This document shows positions 44,401 to 47,285 of a DNA stretch of 64,000 bases, one piece after another. Positions within the stretch are counted from its first letter, which is position 1. Every line of letters begins with the position of its first letter. Under the pieces are notes generated by a model. It saw only the letters and a program-made list of their open reading frames with translations, searched no databases and had not been told where the DNA came from. Source of the DNA: Apoderus coryli (lineage: Eukaryota > Arthropoda > Insecta > Coleoptera > Attelabidae); the NCBI GenBank assembly GCA_911728435.2, contig OU452208.1, forward strand, positions 4,712,001 to 4,776,000. Direction: 5' to 3'. The translations under genes were made by a program, and so were the position numbers.

Positions 44401-46352
44401 ATTTTTTCATACCAAAGCCACGGAATATTCTTATTATTTTTTCAAAACCCTTAGTCAATAGCAAAAAAGTATTTGGAAGTGAATTCTCATAATTATCTAT
44501 ATTAAATAGTTCAGGGGACCTTTCGTAGCAATGTATAAAAATCATAAGGGTTTCTGTTAAAAATGGGTAACTCACCTGGGTTTCGCCTTGCACGGAATGA
44601 CATACCTGAACTCTCTCCACCATTAATTAAGGTAGGATTAACAATTTTTGGAAGTTACAGTGACCATATCATTAGTTTTTGGTGATTGATTAATTTGCAA
44701 TGACAATTCATTGGCCAAATGGTCACATTTATGAGTTTCTTCCTCATCAATTTCCTGGCTGTCCCTTTCCTCTAAGATTTTTCTGGATTCTCTTGATAAT
44801 TCGATTTATTTTCTTATCAATGTTCTTTCTTCTTCTAGAAGTTGAATCCGCATCATTGTTTTACTGCTGGTGTCCCTTTTTTTTCGAACTTTTCTTGCTT
44901 TTCGTTTAAGACGTTAACGCTTTTTCTTTGGTGACACAGAGCGGACACATCCATGTGTCATTTGATAATACTTCTGCATTGTCCTTGTACATTAACACAC
45001 TCAAAACAGCACAATTTCTTGCCTTGAGTACATTCTCGCATTCTTTCTTCTCTGTATGGTTGTAAGCATAAGAGACTGTTACGGGTTGAAAATGCCTCAA
45101 CTATTTCAAAATCGATTGATTGAATTTGCTAGCCACCGGTAATAATGAGACACCTAAGCTCAGAATAAATGGCTTTGAATTGAAAGCAGAACACTCGCGG
45201 TAGCTGACCTTATTGTGTTAGTTTACTTACGAGATAGACACCCACTGTTTCTTATAATTCTTATTCTCTATATTTTCTAATAATGCACCCCATGGTCTCA
45301 ATTTCATGCTGGTTGACTCTGGAAGCTTGAGTTTGGCACTAAGCCCTTTGTTGATTTTGGTTTGTTTATCTAAAAATACGACTGTTGAATAGAATTAGCT
45401 CCTTGACCTGCGATCTCTCTCGGCGAGCTAGTGGGGCAGCCCCTTTGAACCAGCAGTAGGTCTTGGGGAGGCGTGATTGTGCAGTCCGCTGGTTAAGCCA
45501 GCTACCCCTTTGTTTCTTCTTATTTTATAGTGACCCCATTAGTCCGTGGCGACCAAAAAGGGAGGCCACAAGACATAGGTTATTGTTGGTTTTTCCATGA
45601 AGTAACTGAGTCATATTTGTAACCCAGTCAAATTTGTGTAACGAACCAAATGTAGTGAAGTAAAGAATTTGAGCTTGTAATAAATCTTTCTTGGTTTATT
45701 CTGCACACAATTTATTACACTTCATCTAATAAGGTTACTGTTTTGATCCTTCGTCAAACAATGCTCTAACAGCAACACTTTTCCCATTATATTTAATTTG
45801 TACTGCTGCTACTTTTAAAATTACAATCGAATTTAGTGTAAAATAATGATCTGTATACGCTACTGTTTGTATTTTAATTTTTTGGAATTTCTTTCAAACT
45901 TGTTTGTAAATTTGAACTTTCTGGAGTCTATCTTAAAGTTTCTTCAACAATATGTGTTGCAACTTCTTCTAAATTTTGAATACCTTGTTGCAATATTTGA
46001 TGATGAAATTTATATCAATTTGGCTGGGTTAAAAAATGATAGAAGTCAAGGAAAACCATCGACATGGCAAAATGTGAACCATAATATAAATCTCCCATTT
46101 AATTATTCAACCATGAGGCATACTATTTTATGACACTGCTATGTTTTCCTTTCAGCATCAACAAATAATGACGTGACACGCAACGTTTGGTTTAACAATC
46201 CAGATATACAACACGTCGATACCAGCATATCACCGCGACCATTAAAAAAACTGTCAAATAATCTGAAAAACTCAAGGAAATCTGTTAAACATGAAGTGTC
46301 AGTTGAATCACCACCAGAAAGTCCTCTATTACAAATGACACGACGAAAATGA
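1616..46352 (+). CDS. RALGAPA1: Ral GTPase-activating protein subunit alpha (5' part outside window), 21 exons
   Basis: Catalytic subunit of the RalGAP complex, which with RalGAP-beta stimulates GTP hydrolysis by RalA/RalB in the cytosol and acts in exocytosis and insulin/mTOR signalling (family knowledge). Splicing 21 exons on GT-AG sites gives one open frame of about 1577 residues: 1616-1831, 1935-2290, 3039-3199, 3259-3493, 3756-3940, 5828-5951, 6121-6311, 9672-9795, 10262-10532, 13447-13724, 13791-13958, 15557-15856, 24943-25272, 25337-25711, 25777-26029, 28357-28529, 28592-28855, 41860-42018, 43756-43883, 44035-44282, 46156-46352. All exon phases agree. Order and content match vertebrate RalGAP alpha from the middle of the N-terminal half through the C-terminal Rap/RalGAP domain ([24 protein letters not shown]). 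The N-terminal third must lie upstream. The region between exons 7 and 8 is divergent in the family, so a small extra exon could be missed. Introns are swollen by transposons (9 and 13 kb). Confidence 0.93.
2521..2945 (-). repeat. GC-richer dispersed repeat, copy 1
   Basis: A GC-rich island in an AT-rich intron. Its minus strand contains GAGATGCCCACAT, a TAGTAGTTATTGACTACTA-like block and intervening blocks in the same order as 47130-47285 on the plus strand. This marks a dispersed transposon family that I cannot name. No long ORF. Confidence 0.6.
3039..3940 (+). CDS. RALGAPA1: RalGAP alpha exons 3-5 (N-terminal helical region)
   Basis: Three exons (3039-3199, 3259-3493, 3756-3940) separated by short introns. 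They encode a highly conserved helical block ([55 protein letters not shown]), close to the vertebrate protein. After LPLD the sequence turns basic and low in complexity ([10 protein letters not shown]), as in homologues. Confidence 0.93.
4093..5460 (+). mobile_element. Non-LTR retrotransposon remnant with restriction-like endonuclease (R2/R4 type)
   Basis: The C-terminal part of a LINE polyprotein, broken by frameshifts and stops. At 4158-4499 is the end of the RT/thumb region, including [17 protein letters not shown]. This is the R2-like signature 'H-HPKAS-RLYLPR-GGRGL', which continues in another frame at 4484 (GRGILSL). At 4981-5454 is a C-terminal part with [24 protein letters not shown], followed by the endonuclease core [19 protein letters not shown] (PD...D/E-x-K-like acidic residues). 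Elements of this class often insert at specific targets; this copy is dead and sits in intron 5 of RalGAP alpha. The exact clade (R2, R4/Dong or relatives) is not resolvable by eye. Confidence 0.8.
5828..6311 (+). CDS. RALGAPA1: RalGAP alpha exons 6-7 (Ser/Arg-rich linker)
   Basis: Exons 5828-5951 and 6121-6311 keep the frame and encode a disordered linker rich in Ser, Arg and Pro ([39 protein letters not shown]). Such RxxS sites are typical of the phospho-regulated linker of RalGAP alpha (Akt sites in mammals, family knowledge). Which serines are used here cannot be told. Splice sites TTTTAAAG/CCG and CACAG/GTTAGA. Confidence 0.85.
6457..6830. repeat. Foldback-like repeat with decayed hammerhead, copy 1
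   Basis: Contains imperfect inverted arms at about 6457-6500 and 6622-6667 (TACGAATTGCTTGTT and its complement) around a decayed hammerhead. A 150 bp body follows (GGCCATCGTTTAT, TTTCACCGGG, ATGTCGCC) that recurs at 48065-48310 and in part at 29815-29940. Confidence 0.7.
6518..6558 (-). ncRNA. Decayed hammerhead ribozyme motif
   Basis: The minus strand keeps CUGAUGA (6545-6551), a perfect four-pair stem II with loop UGGAU, and GAAAC, and stem I can form ACCA/UGGU. Compared with the intact copy at 48377-48423 it lacks four bases, including one side of stem III and the cleavage position, so it should be inactive. Confidence 0.6.
7531..9513 (-). mobile_element. Mariner-like element, copy A (internally replaced)
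   Basis: Same family as the element at 57142-59473. The terminal inverted repeat remains only at 9495-9513 (GGCAACCCTCGTA end). The N-terminal HTH region ([19 protein letters not shown]) lies at 9286-8990 and the C-terminal catalytic part ([32 protein letters not shown]) at 8059-7565. About 930 bases of unrelated AT-rich sequence (8063-8995) replace roughly 160 bases of transposase that included the first catalytic Asp. The other terminal repeat is missing. Dead copy in RalGAP alpha intron 7. Confidence 0.85.
7565..8059 (-). pseudogene. Mariner transposase C-terminal fragment
   Basis: An open stretch covering the second and third catalytic positions of a DD34D transposase ([20 protein letters not shown]) and ending at the natural stop ([15 protein letters not shown]). 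The second Asp and the third Asp are intact, but the first catalytic block is lost upstream. Related to the 57-59 kb copy at most residues. Confidence 0.85.
9672..10532 (+). CDS. RALGAPA1: RalGAP alpha exons 8-9
   Basis: Exon 9672-9795 encodes [27 protein letters not shown], and exon 10262-10532 encodes [22 protein letters not shown] and [13 protein letters not shown]. Both correspond block by block to the human protein ([31 protein letters not shown]). The exons flank a 466 bp intron that holds a small hairpin element at 10060-10112. Confidence 0.93.
10060..10112. repeat. Short hairpin element
   Basis: Perfect 12 bp arms GTTTAACAAAAC (10060-10071) and GTTTTGTTAAAC (10101-10112) around a 29 base centre that is itself partly self-complementary. 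MITE-like; inside intron 8. Confidence 0.5.
10600..11700. other. Intronic stretch without recognised genes
   Basis: Part of RalGAP alpha intron 9. Only AT-rich filler with short moderately GC-rich patches (about 10930-11060). No coding similarity seen on either strand. Confidence 0.4.
12305..12344 (-). ncRNA. Hammerhead ribozyme motif, left arm of foldback
   Basis: Exact mirror of the motif at 12477-12516, transcribed from the minus strand (see that entry for the fold). Confidence 0.68.
12477..12516 (+). ncRNA. Hammerhead ribozyme motif, right arm of foldback
   Basis: Stem I AUGUAC/GUACGU (12477-12482 with 12511-12516; six pairs, one a G-U). Core CUGAGGA (12483-12489; the fifth base of this core is free to vary), one unpaired A, stem II GGCU/AGCC with loop AAUG, core GAAA (12503-12506), minimal palindromic stem III ACGU, cleavage-site U at 12510. 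All invariant bases are present. Confidence 0.7.
12978..13009. repeat. Short hairpin
   Basis: Perfect 9 bp arms TGCTCCGCC (12978-12986) and GGCGGAGCA (13001-13009), 14 base loop. Unknown role; lies in intron 9 near transposon debris. Confidence 0.4.
13447..13958 (+). CDS. RALGAPA1: RalGAP alpha exons 10-11
   Basis: Exons 13447-13724 and 13791-13958, with only a 66 bp intron between them, encode the alpha-solenoid part containing [18 protein letters not shown] and [23 protein letters not shown]. Homologous vertebrate segments are FFSLGLPGATMLIMDF and [22 protein letters not shown]. Confidence 0.93.
14079..14830 (-). mobile_element. LINE reverse transcriptase remnant
   Basis: Minus strand, frameshifted. 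Contains the RT blocks [16 protein letters not shown] (about 14820), [18 protein letters not shown] (about 14650) and the catalytic [10 protein letters not shown] (about 14550), then thumb and tail. Jockey/CR1-like. Dead copy in RalGAP alpha intron 11. Confidence 0.8.
14881..15020 (-). repeat. Dispersed 130-150 bp repeat (SINE/MITE-like), copy 1 of 4
   Basis: Contains, on the minus strand, GCATTCACTCGCTAACG, a central TTCTGTTGTGAACCCTAAGA block, and CTCGAGCCGCAAACCTTGTC, ending near a TGACACACCCAATCACC border. The same order recurs at 23561-23673, 26121-26236 and 52876-53020. Confidence 0.75.
15557..15856 (+). CDS. RALGAPA1: RalGAP alpha exon 12
   Basis: Starts after CTCTCGCAG and ends at the donor ACG/GTAAGT. 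Encodes [20 protein letters not shown] and [15 protein letters not shown], matching the family HEAT-like region (VAHVACNMLHMLV, VVSLLLCLLDWIM). It is followed by a 9 kb intron that contains the nested katanin-like gene. Confidence 0.92.
16051..16136 (+). pseudogene. N-terminal fragment of a second mariner-type transposase
   Basis: ATG followed by [20 protein letters not shown], the typical start of mariner-related HTH domains. It breaks off at about 16136, where P-element-like sequence on the other strand begins. A chimeric junction of two dead transposons. Confidence 0.5.
16137..16800 (-). pseudogene. P-element/THAP9-type transposase C-terminal fragment
   Basis: Minus strand. [11 protein letters not shown] and [11 protein letters not shown] (16750-16610), then in another frame [30 protein letters not shown] (16590-16500). 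This is the hallmark end of the catalytic region of P-element and THAP9 transposases, where RLNQDxxENxFGxxRxxGG is usual. A frameshift sits between the two parts. Degenerate copy in RalGAP alpha intron 12; direct repeats at its edges were not resolved. Confidence 0.75.
17080..17420. repeat. Probable dispersed repeat
   Basis: Contains an imperfect internal duplication, ACATTTCCAGATGGAA versus CCATTTCCAGATGGAA (about 17139 and 17231), and a tail of the kind seen in interspersed insect repeats. Not classified. Confidence 0.35.
17430..21600. other. Long intronic stretch upstream of the nested katanin-like gene
   Basis: Mostly AT-rich. Features seen: a tandem 19-20 base duplication at about 18345-18388, a relatively GC-rich patch at 19440-19653 ending in a good splice donor, and possible acceptors at 20717 and 21330. 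No protein-coding similarity recognised. Confidence 0.4.
19440..19653 (+). promoter_or_regulatory. Candidate promoter with non-coding 5' exon
   Basis: Local GC enrichment with a GCATGCGCA (NRF1-like) site near 19463 and an exon-like 3' edge, TATCAAG/GTAGGAAT, at 19653/19654. A strong acceptor, TTTTCCTACAG, ends at 21330, 332 bases before the katanin-like ATG. This could be the nested gene's promoter or an internal RalGAP alpha promoter. Inference only. Confidence 0.25.
21663..23054 (+). CDS. KATNAL2: Katanin p60-like AAA ATPase with LisH domain, intronless (KATNAL2-like)
   Basis: Predicted microtubule-severing or microtubule-associated AAA ATPase (cytosol, cytoskeleton). 463 residues, a little shorter than usual for KATNAL2. 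N-terminal LisH motif at residues 33-65 ([21 protein letters not shown]), a charged linker, then one AAA module: Walker A GPPGTGKT at 228-235, pore loop KWRGESEK, Walker B IFIDEID at 284-290 with Asp287/Glu288, sensor and arginine-finger region ATTNNPW...RRFDKR, and the katanin/spastin-type C-terminal helix [13 protein letters not shown]. All catalytic residues are intact. The gene has no introns and sits in the same orientation inside intron 12 of RalGAP alpha, which suggests a retrocopy. I start at the first of two adjacent ATGs. An AATAAA follows 43 bases after the stop. KATNAL1/KATNA1 are less likely because they lack LisH. Confidence 0.92.
   Translation: MMSDIYIKNKSKYLSKPNNHIEKSREEQRERKRNILYLILDYLNELKLDSAAELLRTEAQLNDQIQVCENIDLDIILQEYQSYYYTKFQKYPKYVRKLSEMEIVDGKSKRSSAKQCQKVKKETAPTNPVDDSDSDFHFEIVSLNNSRRNTSEAKVLCEFENYSSENREMLNKIVTQIVQPDQTNVIQWNDCIGLEDAIERLKESTVYPIIYKELFANFNSWSGILLYGPPGTGKTLLAKALANENCSTFFNVTASSFISKWRGESEKMLKHLFDIARESVPSTIFIDEIDAITSKSRGDFQHEASKRFESELLIQFDGILQHNNIFVLATTNNPWNLDNAILRRFDKRIYVKLPNLSSRLDLFKRYLRDHYVNISEKYFEELGLLTENYSGSDIKIVCKEVVMEKIRLKIKCINNKNDGNNLKKISMDILFDDVKKAIDKIKPATSKEFCKKYDDWARSYGSL
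23097..23102 (+). terminator. Polyadenylation signal of the nested katanin-like gene
   Basis: AATAAA 43 bases after the TAG stop at 23052-23054, followed by a T-rich stretch. Supports a self-contained transcription unit. Confidence 0.6.
23561..23673 (+). repeat. Dispersed 130-150 bp repeat, copy 2 of 4
   Basis: Same blocks as 14881-15020 in the opposite orientation (TGACTCGCTAACGAG, TTCTGTTGTGAACCCTAAG, CGAGCCGCAAACCTTGTCAC). Its 3' end is truncated after GTCACA. Confidence 0.75.
23740..24716 (+). mobile_element. LINE reverse transcriptase remnant
   Basis: EN-RT linker ([22 protein letters not shown], from about 23775), then [38 protein letters not shown] and [10 protein letters not shown] with a stop, and [14 protein letters not shown] up to 24716, where it is cut before the catalytic YADD block. 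CR1/L2-like. At least one frameshift and one stop; inactive. Confidence 0.82.
24943..26029 (+). CDS. RALGAPA1: RalGAP alpha exons 13-15
   Basis: Three exons (24943-25272, 25337-25711, 25777-26029). Recognisable blocks are [61 protein letters not shown] with [12 protein letters not shown], and [14 protein letters not shown]. All are family signatures just upstream of the GAP domain. Donor and acceptor sites are canonical. Confidence 0.94.
26121..26236 (+). repeat. Dispersed 130-150 bp repeat, copy 3 of 4
   Basis: CATCATCAGCATTCACTCGCTAACG and CCTCGAGTCGCAAAT...CACAAAATTGACACAC blocks, with more substitutions than copies 1, 2 and 4. Only the shared order defines it. Confidence 0.7.
26416..26593. 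repeat. (TA)n microsatellite and inverted repeat around a tRNA-like core
   Basis: A long TA run (26416-26454) starts an inverted repeat with arms 26437-26487 and 26543-26593 (ACAAAGAAAAATGAAATAAA and its complement). The 55 base centre on the minus strand contains GGTTCAAATCC, a good tRNA T-arm/B-box, with a T-stem that can pair (GTTGG with CCAGC). No complete tRNA is present. Confidence 0.6.
26760..27760 (-). mobile_element. LINE reverse transcriptase remnant
   Basis: Minus strand. [46 protein letters not shown] and the catalytic FADDTSF are in frame at 27754-27179. The C-terminal tail ([35 protein letters not shown]) is in another frame to 26760. Jockey/CR1-like, truncated at both ends, one frameshift. 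Confidence 0.82.
28015..28210 (+). pseudogene. Mariner fragment, copy C
   Basis: Nucleotide-level similarity to 57694-57890 of the complete mariner (CAATCGCTCAAAAAAAGGCT, a GGTGGCTTCAAAA block, AAACAGCAGTTGAC, GTTTCAAG). Covers the transposase middle with many stops. Lies just before RalGAP alpha exon 16. Confidence 0.7.
28357..28855 (+). CDS. RALGAPA1: RalGAP alpha exons 16-17 (start of the Rap/RalGAP domain)
   Basis: Exon 28357-28529 encodes [18 protein letters not shown]. Exon 28592-28855 encodes [28 protein letters not shown] and [19 protein letters not shown], the entry into the Rap/Ran-GAP fold. The exon ends at AATAAG/GTAGTT and is followed by the 13 kb transposon-filled intron. Confidence 0.95.
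29378..29579. repeat. Imperfect inverted repeat carrying a hammerhead motif
   Basis: Arms at 29378-29429 and 29528-29579 are about 52 bp each and share AAGATAAGTTTTT, CGAAACGTTAG-like and ACGGGAACA blocks in opposite orientation. The right arm has a complete hammerhead. The left arm has lost the CUGAUGA part. Confidence 0.7.
29518..29559 (+). ncRNA. Hammerhead ribozyme motif (type I)
   Basis: Stem I UCCU (29518-29521) with AGGA (29556-29559). Core CUGAUGA (29522-29528), one unpaired C, stem II GGGAAC/GUUCUC (six pairs, one G-U) with loop AGAUCG, core GAAA (29548-29551), palindromic ACGU stem III, cleavage-site U at 29555. All invariant bases are present. Confidence 0.7.
29815..29940. repeat. 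Fragment of the foldback repeat family seen at 6457 and 48065
   Basis: Contains GGCGACATCTAGT, AAACGATGGCCGGAC, CCCTAGCGGGAGG and TACGAATTGCTTGTTACATAATGTAACAA-type blocks in inverse orientation to 6600-6830. Truncated against the mariner starting at about 29940. Confidence 0.65.
29934..30926 (-). CDS. Mariner transposase, C-terminally truncated
   Basis: 330 codons, no internal stop, ATG at 30926. Residues that bind the catalytic metals are all present (Asp of GDETW, Asp of HDNAR, Asp of APSDYH). The last 11 codons (HASYNKQ...) come from the terminal repeat and flanking repeat DNA, not from transposase. Probably unable to transpose on its own. Confidence 0.85.
   Translation of the reverse strand: MPPTIVSPADCEVRAVIRFLSAKGVKPIDIHREICEVYGQNIMSDGMVRKWVRAFKDGRTNVHDEERSERPSVVNEDLVQKVEEKVRENRRFTISSMCDCFPQYSRSVLYRIVTENLNYRKLCSRWVPKMLTDLYKTQRLGSALTFLERYHNEGEDFLDQIVTGDETWVAYVTPESKQQSMEWRHSSSPKRVKFKQTISARKIMCTVFWDRKGVLLVEFLPRNETINAASYCETLNNLRRAIQNKKRGKLSKGIVLLHDNARPHVANRTKDLIKSFKWETLDHPPYSPDLAPSDYHLFLHLKKHLGGQRLQDNNEVKTFVIKKHASYNKQ
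29940..31010 (-). mobile_element. Mariner (DD34D) element with nearly full transposase
   Basis: Transposase frame 30926-29934 on the minus strand. N-terminal HTH region, then the catalytic blocks GDETW (first Asp), LLHDNARPH (second Asp) and [15 protein letters not shown] (third Asp, DD34D spacing). The usual 35-40 residue C-terminus is gone: after VKTFVIKK the frame runs straight into the terminal repeat (ACATGCCTCGTATAA at about 29944-29958), so the copy has a 3' internal deletion. Inserted in RalGAP alpha intron 17. A different family from the 7.5 and 57 kb elements. Confidence 0.88.
31381..31453. repeat. Very short TACAGGGTG...CCCTGTA unit
   Basis: 73 bp unit that starts TACAGGGTGTTC and ends CCGCCCTGTA. 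Related in its ends to the units at 32086-32149 and 32376-32458. Confidence 0.5.
32086..32149. repeat. TACAGGG-bounded mini unit (64 bp), left arm
   Basis: Starts TACAGGGTGTCCC and ends GCCCTGTA. Mirrored at 33981-34044 in the right arm. Confidence 0.6.
32376..32458. repeat. TACAGGG-bounded mini unit (83 bp), left arm
   Basis: Starts TACAGGGTGTCC and ends GGAACACCCAGTA. Mirrored at 33674-33756 in the right arm. Confidence 0.6.
32869..33096 (+). CDS. DUF4817-like N-terminal transposase domain, orphan
   Basis: 75 codons: [19 protein letters not shown], then [29 protein letters not shown]. The pattern 'MIFIYGE..N...A...Y..RFP...HP....F.RL...' is that of DUF4817 helix-turn-helix domains in transposases. 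It ends in a stop with no catalytic domain after it. Could be a non-autonomous remnant. A matching dead catalytic domain of this superfamily lies far away at 62600-63030. Confidence 0.55.
   Translation: MRTYSKGERIDMIFILGEWSKNALLASRVYAQRLLGQNHPKKAVFERLLRQFNERYHPNTVQLHQELFNIDFKSC
34230..35040. other. AT-rich intronic stretch without recognised features
   Basis: No ORF similarity, no clear repeat unit. Between the foldback transposon and the short tandem array. Confidence 0.4.
35050..35504. repeat. Tandem repeat of 170-180 bp units, interrupted by the BEL element
   Basis: Blocks TTTGAACTCAATTTA, CTAATCCCATCTTT and AAAATTTTTGCTA...GATACGT recur at about 35080, 35251 and 35432. The third unit stops at 35504 and resumes after the BEL element at 41376-41450, where the sequence AAAATTTTTGTTACCAGATACGTATTAG continues the unit. 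Confidence 0.75.
35505..35684 (-). repeat. BEL 3' LTR
   Basis: 180 bp, TG...CA ends, same as the other LTR. Preceded (minus strand) by a purine-rich tract. Confidence 0.95.
35708..41092 (-). CDS. BEL/Pao Gag-Pol polyprotein, 1794 codons, intact
   Basis: A single open frame coding for the retrotransposon's structural and replication enzymes. Order by residue: coiled-coil Lys/Glu-rich segment (about 60-105), DUF1759 Gag region (about 190-340), Cys/His knuckles (about 394-460; [17 protein letters not shown]), aspartic protease region with FDEGST (about 520; DEG in place of the more usual DSG of this A17-type family), reverse transcriptase with catalytic YVDD (about 934), RNase H-like region (FCDASEE, about 1116), integrase zinc-binding segment (about 1430-1470), integrase core with DLFGP, SDNGTNF and the Glu in GGCWERL (about 1500, 1563, 1614), and a C-terminal DUF5641 (about 1735). 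No envelope-like ORF. Confidence 0.95.
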   Translation of the reverse strand: MTRTAKKMSCNHSLADIRPLHGFNNDNNAGSVKESNARNEQGSSKSINSKTSKSSKRIIKKKKLILEAEKAKAELLKHELEAKRKIIELEREIAEAELDEEFENDDNERGSKLSDSKISLHSSEKLNNVKDWINNNDCAIKDQLSSVDHNSFVNDSDNSLSKLCHVIEKAIKSAQNPELSERILNRQVLDKELPNFDGKPEAWPLFISQYRRRSEVCKYTDDEKMAKLQKCLKGEALNCVRGMMLHPKNVDLIIRTLEMRFGRPALIIDSIITDIENFPNIKDNDFDTCIKYSCKIQNLNSTLEQLNAKSYIENPILLKKIVEKIPSNLKIQWGQVVYQKEQLKCQVSITDFSDWLNSIAQAACCVSTPKFNYQTQKCTNYRRSENVMNVRQLKCVYCKEDHHIKSCPVMKKDPVDVRWTKIVKMKACFCCLGLNHMQNNCKSKNKCTFDGCTKRHHYLLHKEVENIPSTSTQNTLTNNNEHSVVNEESVLNINRSSKTLLRIAPVQIFGPNGTFHEYALFDEGSTITLIDNVIAKKAGLHGPTESFCMQWASDIVKNNDDSERITVKISAIEDGSRIYSMKNVRTIQNLSLPMQTFSIDNLENNINLPVHELKNVRPNILIGQDNANLIVPREVYEINFSQPIITKCLLGWTVHGRTTKSENVCQTSLLHMCSYEESIDKLIKESFSTEKFGVQVTNNKINSEERRAIEMLQKTTRKIAGENRYETGLLWKFDNVLLPESRSNAVKILICVERKMEKDRNYHEKYCEKINEYLEKGYLRKLKSNEIKTESKKLWYLPHFAVFNPNKPHKFRIVFDAAAKSHGVSLNDNLLQGPDYLTNLPGVLMRFRRWKWAFCGDIREMFHQVKIIEEDRCAQRILWRDGDKRNEIEEYEMLVMTFGATCSPCSAQFVKNLNAKESPNFPHLVEDVEKNFYVDDYLDCCQTEQEANLKVDEVKRLHREGGFEVVSWISNSKLITNNVSDVPLEKDLNKCEANRILGVLWNVTNDCFVFRLKFHKVQDDIVAGQKVPTKREVLKLVMSIFDPLGFLTNLVIRGRIILQQICRTGITWDEIISDRIFQNWLIWLKDLKHIEDLKIPRCYFYSLGSARFIDLHIFCDASEEAFACAAYLQIVLDDQIEVCLIFSKARVCPLKPLSIPRLELQAAVMGSRLLTTIRKESGLNINNSYLWSDSKTVLHWINGDGRNYKQFVSHRVGEIQELTKLEQWKYVPGDQNVADLCTRFANSINLCNNEQWFHGPKFLKYSQEFWPKQLDICKLKNDDQEEMKRDPLFMGYTTENFNIILNINRFSKWRRFVRATAWVFKYYFKLLHKVRGNDIEYYPEITCNEYHDAELYSLKISQQESFPEEYIQLKNNKNVDRNSRIIKLMPVLDEKGIIRMNGRLRQSDMIQNDVKMPIILDPKNRLTKLLILYHHEQNCHVGVESVLNNLRQKFWILKGRAAVIDGFKSCQICKIRKVTPVPPQMGQLPLSRITPNMPPFTFCGLDLFGPMTITIGRRKEKRWGALFTCMAIRAVHLEIVHSLTTDSTIMAICRMMARRGQIKCLYSDNGTNFRGASEELKSFWKNIDNKNMGTKLSEHMIEWHFLPPGAPHMGGCWERLIGSVKKILQNVLTVENPRAEVLQTVFAEAENVVNNRPLTYVSIDPSDKECLTPNHLLLGNKRDSLPIKFENVNPRKLWKKTQQIVDSFWTRWVKEYLPTLTKRSKWIDTNSSIQVNDVVVVIDPTFPRHKWPLGRITAVYPGKDGIVRVIEVQTASGIYRRPITKVCKLDVTVDDGEN
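41196..41375 (-). repeat. BEL 5' LTR
   Basis: 180 bp. Contains the element's promoter by family analogy. The TGG primer-binding site starts at the adjacent base. Followed outside by the CTCCC target duplication. Confidence 0.95.
41480..41636. repeat. Mariner terminal fragment
   Basis: Ends in AAAAAAACGTGCCTCGTATAA, nearly identical to the terminal repeat of the mariner at 29940-31010, preceded by about 120 bp of GC-rich terminal-type sequence. No transposase. Confidence 0.5.
41860..44282 (+). CDS. RALGAPA1: RalGAP alpha exons 18-20 (catalytic GAP core)
   Basis: Exons 41860-42018, 43756-43883 and 44035-44282. The first begins [16 protein letters not shown]. The Asn of the GND motif (codon 41875-41877) corresponds to the catalytic asparagine thumb of Rap/Ral/tuberin GAPs. 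The next exons carry [31 protein letters not shown] and [13 protein letters not shown], matching the end of the domain. The Asn is retained, so the GAP is predicted to be active. Confidence 0.95.
42430..43420 (+). mobile_element. LINE remnant: endonuclease start and RT end
   Basis: 42458-42730 encodes [20 protein letters not shown] (AP-endonuclease-like N-terminus of RTE/CR1-type LINEs, of the sort often mislabelled craniofacial development protein 2). After a scrambled EN segment ([19 protein letters not shown] at 42780-42830), only the RT tail is left at 43210-43368 ([35 protein letters not shown]). The RT core is deleted. In RalGAP alpha intron 18. Confidence 0.75.
43563..43603 (-). ncRNA. 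Degenerate hammerhead motif
   Basis: CUGAAGA core (43593-43599; the variable position is A), GAAA (43571-43574), ACGU stem III and cleavage-site U are retained. Stem I has only three pairs and stem II one mismatch. Probably a decayed Penelope-type motif. Confidence 0.45.
44300..46140. other. Intronic stretch, no assignable gene
   Basis: RalGAP alpha intron 20. Contains a short minus frame at 45100-44906 with TWMCPLC of possible transposon origin and a GC-richer patch at 45400-45570. I could not identify either. Confidence 0.35.
46156..46352 (+). CDS. RALGAPA1: RalGAP alpha last exon and stop
   Basis: Acceptor TTTCCTTTCAG, in phase with exon 20, followed by a polar tail ([30 protein letters not shown]) and a TGA at 46350-46352. 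The tail is weakly conserved in the family, so the assignment rests on phase, the acceptor and the absence of other candidates. Confidence 0.75.
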
Positions 46353-47120
46353 ATCTTGTAAATATATTTGAGTAACGAAGTTACTCAGTTTGTATTATTA
46401 TTATTATTAAATCGAAATTAGGCCATATTTTATGTTTCCGGTCCATGGAAAGTTTACTGAACACTGACTTAAAATTCATTTTTAAGTCCAACGTCTCGAT
46501 TTCCCAATGTGTATAGAAAATATGTTAGCCAACACTTCTTCCGCAGGAGCTAAAGTTACAAACTACTCCCAGCATTTGCTTGACATTGACATTAGAGGAC
46601 CACGACAGTTCGTTGCAACCGTCCTATGCCCATTTTGTTATGTACAAATCCAATGAAATTGTGGATAAAATTTTTTATTCTTGTTCTCAAAAGGCCCTCC
46701 CGTTTTACATAGTGTATGTACAAAAAAGTATTGTCAATGAGTGAAAATACTTTCTTAAATTTAGATTTTAGTAATTCTGGACTTGGTAATTTTAGTTAGG
46801 GCTAAATTGCCTCTTACGTAACACTACCCCATTTCAATAAAAGCGGCTATATGACATTTATGAAAAAAAATATTTGTGTTACACTGTGTGTCTTAAAAAC
46901 GAAGCATTTTCATATTAGAATCAATCATTCGAGGAGTCCCCCTTGAAATTCCGCATGTACTTCAATAACACTCTGTACAGCGGATGATCTAGATCCATAA
47001 TCTTATGAAGGTAGTTAATAGGCCCTTCTACGAACTCAGATCAGCTGGGCTGATGTGACAGAATCACCTCCGTTACATTTTGAGGTTAAATTTCTTATTT
47101 AACTGTCAATCATCATCAAT
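46353..47120. other. 3' flank of RalGAP alpha
   Basis: 3' UTR and intergenic sequence. One AATAAA (46836). No other features. Confidence 0.4.
46836..46841 (+). terminator. Candidate polyadenylation signal for RalGAP alpha
   Basis: AATAAA 484 bases after the stop codon, the first canonical hexamer downstream. Inferred; no transcript evidence. Confidence 0.35.
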
Positions 47121-47129
47121 GTAAAAGTA

Positions 47130-47285
47130 ATGTGCGTGGGTGGGAGATGCCCACATGTTCAAACACCTCTCGGTGCGATCACGGTAGTCAAGTAGCTGAT
47201 GGCGCGGAGAGTGATTGGATGGGTGGACGGTGCTTCCGGCCGAGTCGGTAGACTGCTTATGCCAAGTAGTTCCAGTGACTACCAA
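47130..47285 (+). repeat. GC-richer dispersed repeat, copy 2
   Basis: Shares ordered blocks (GAGATGCCCACATGTTCAA, CGATCACGGTAGT, GAGAGTGATTG, CTTATGCCAAGTAGTT) with the minus strand of 2521-2945. Family unknown. Confidence 0.6.

Noticed and set aside
45846..46133. 95-codon hydrophobic frame before the last RalGAP alpha exon
   Set aside because: Low-complexity AT-rich intron sequence; the last exon uses another frame after a clear acceptor.
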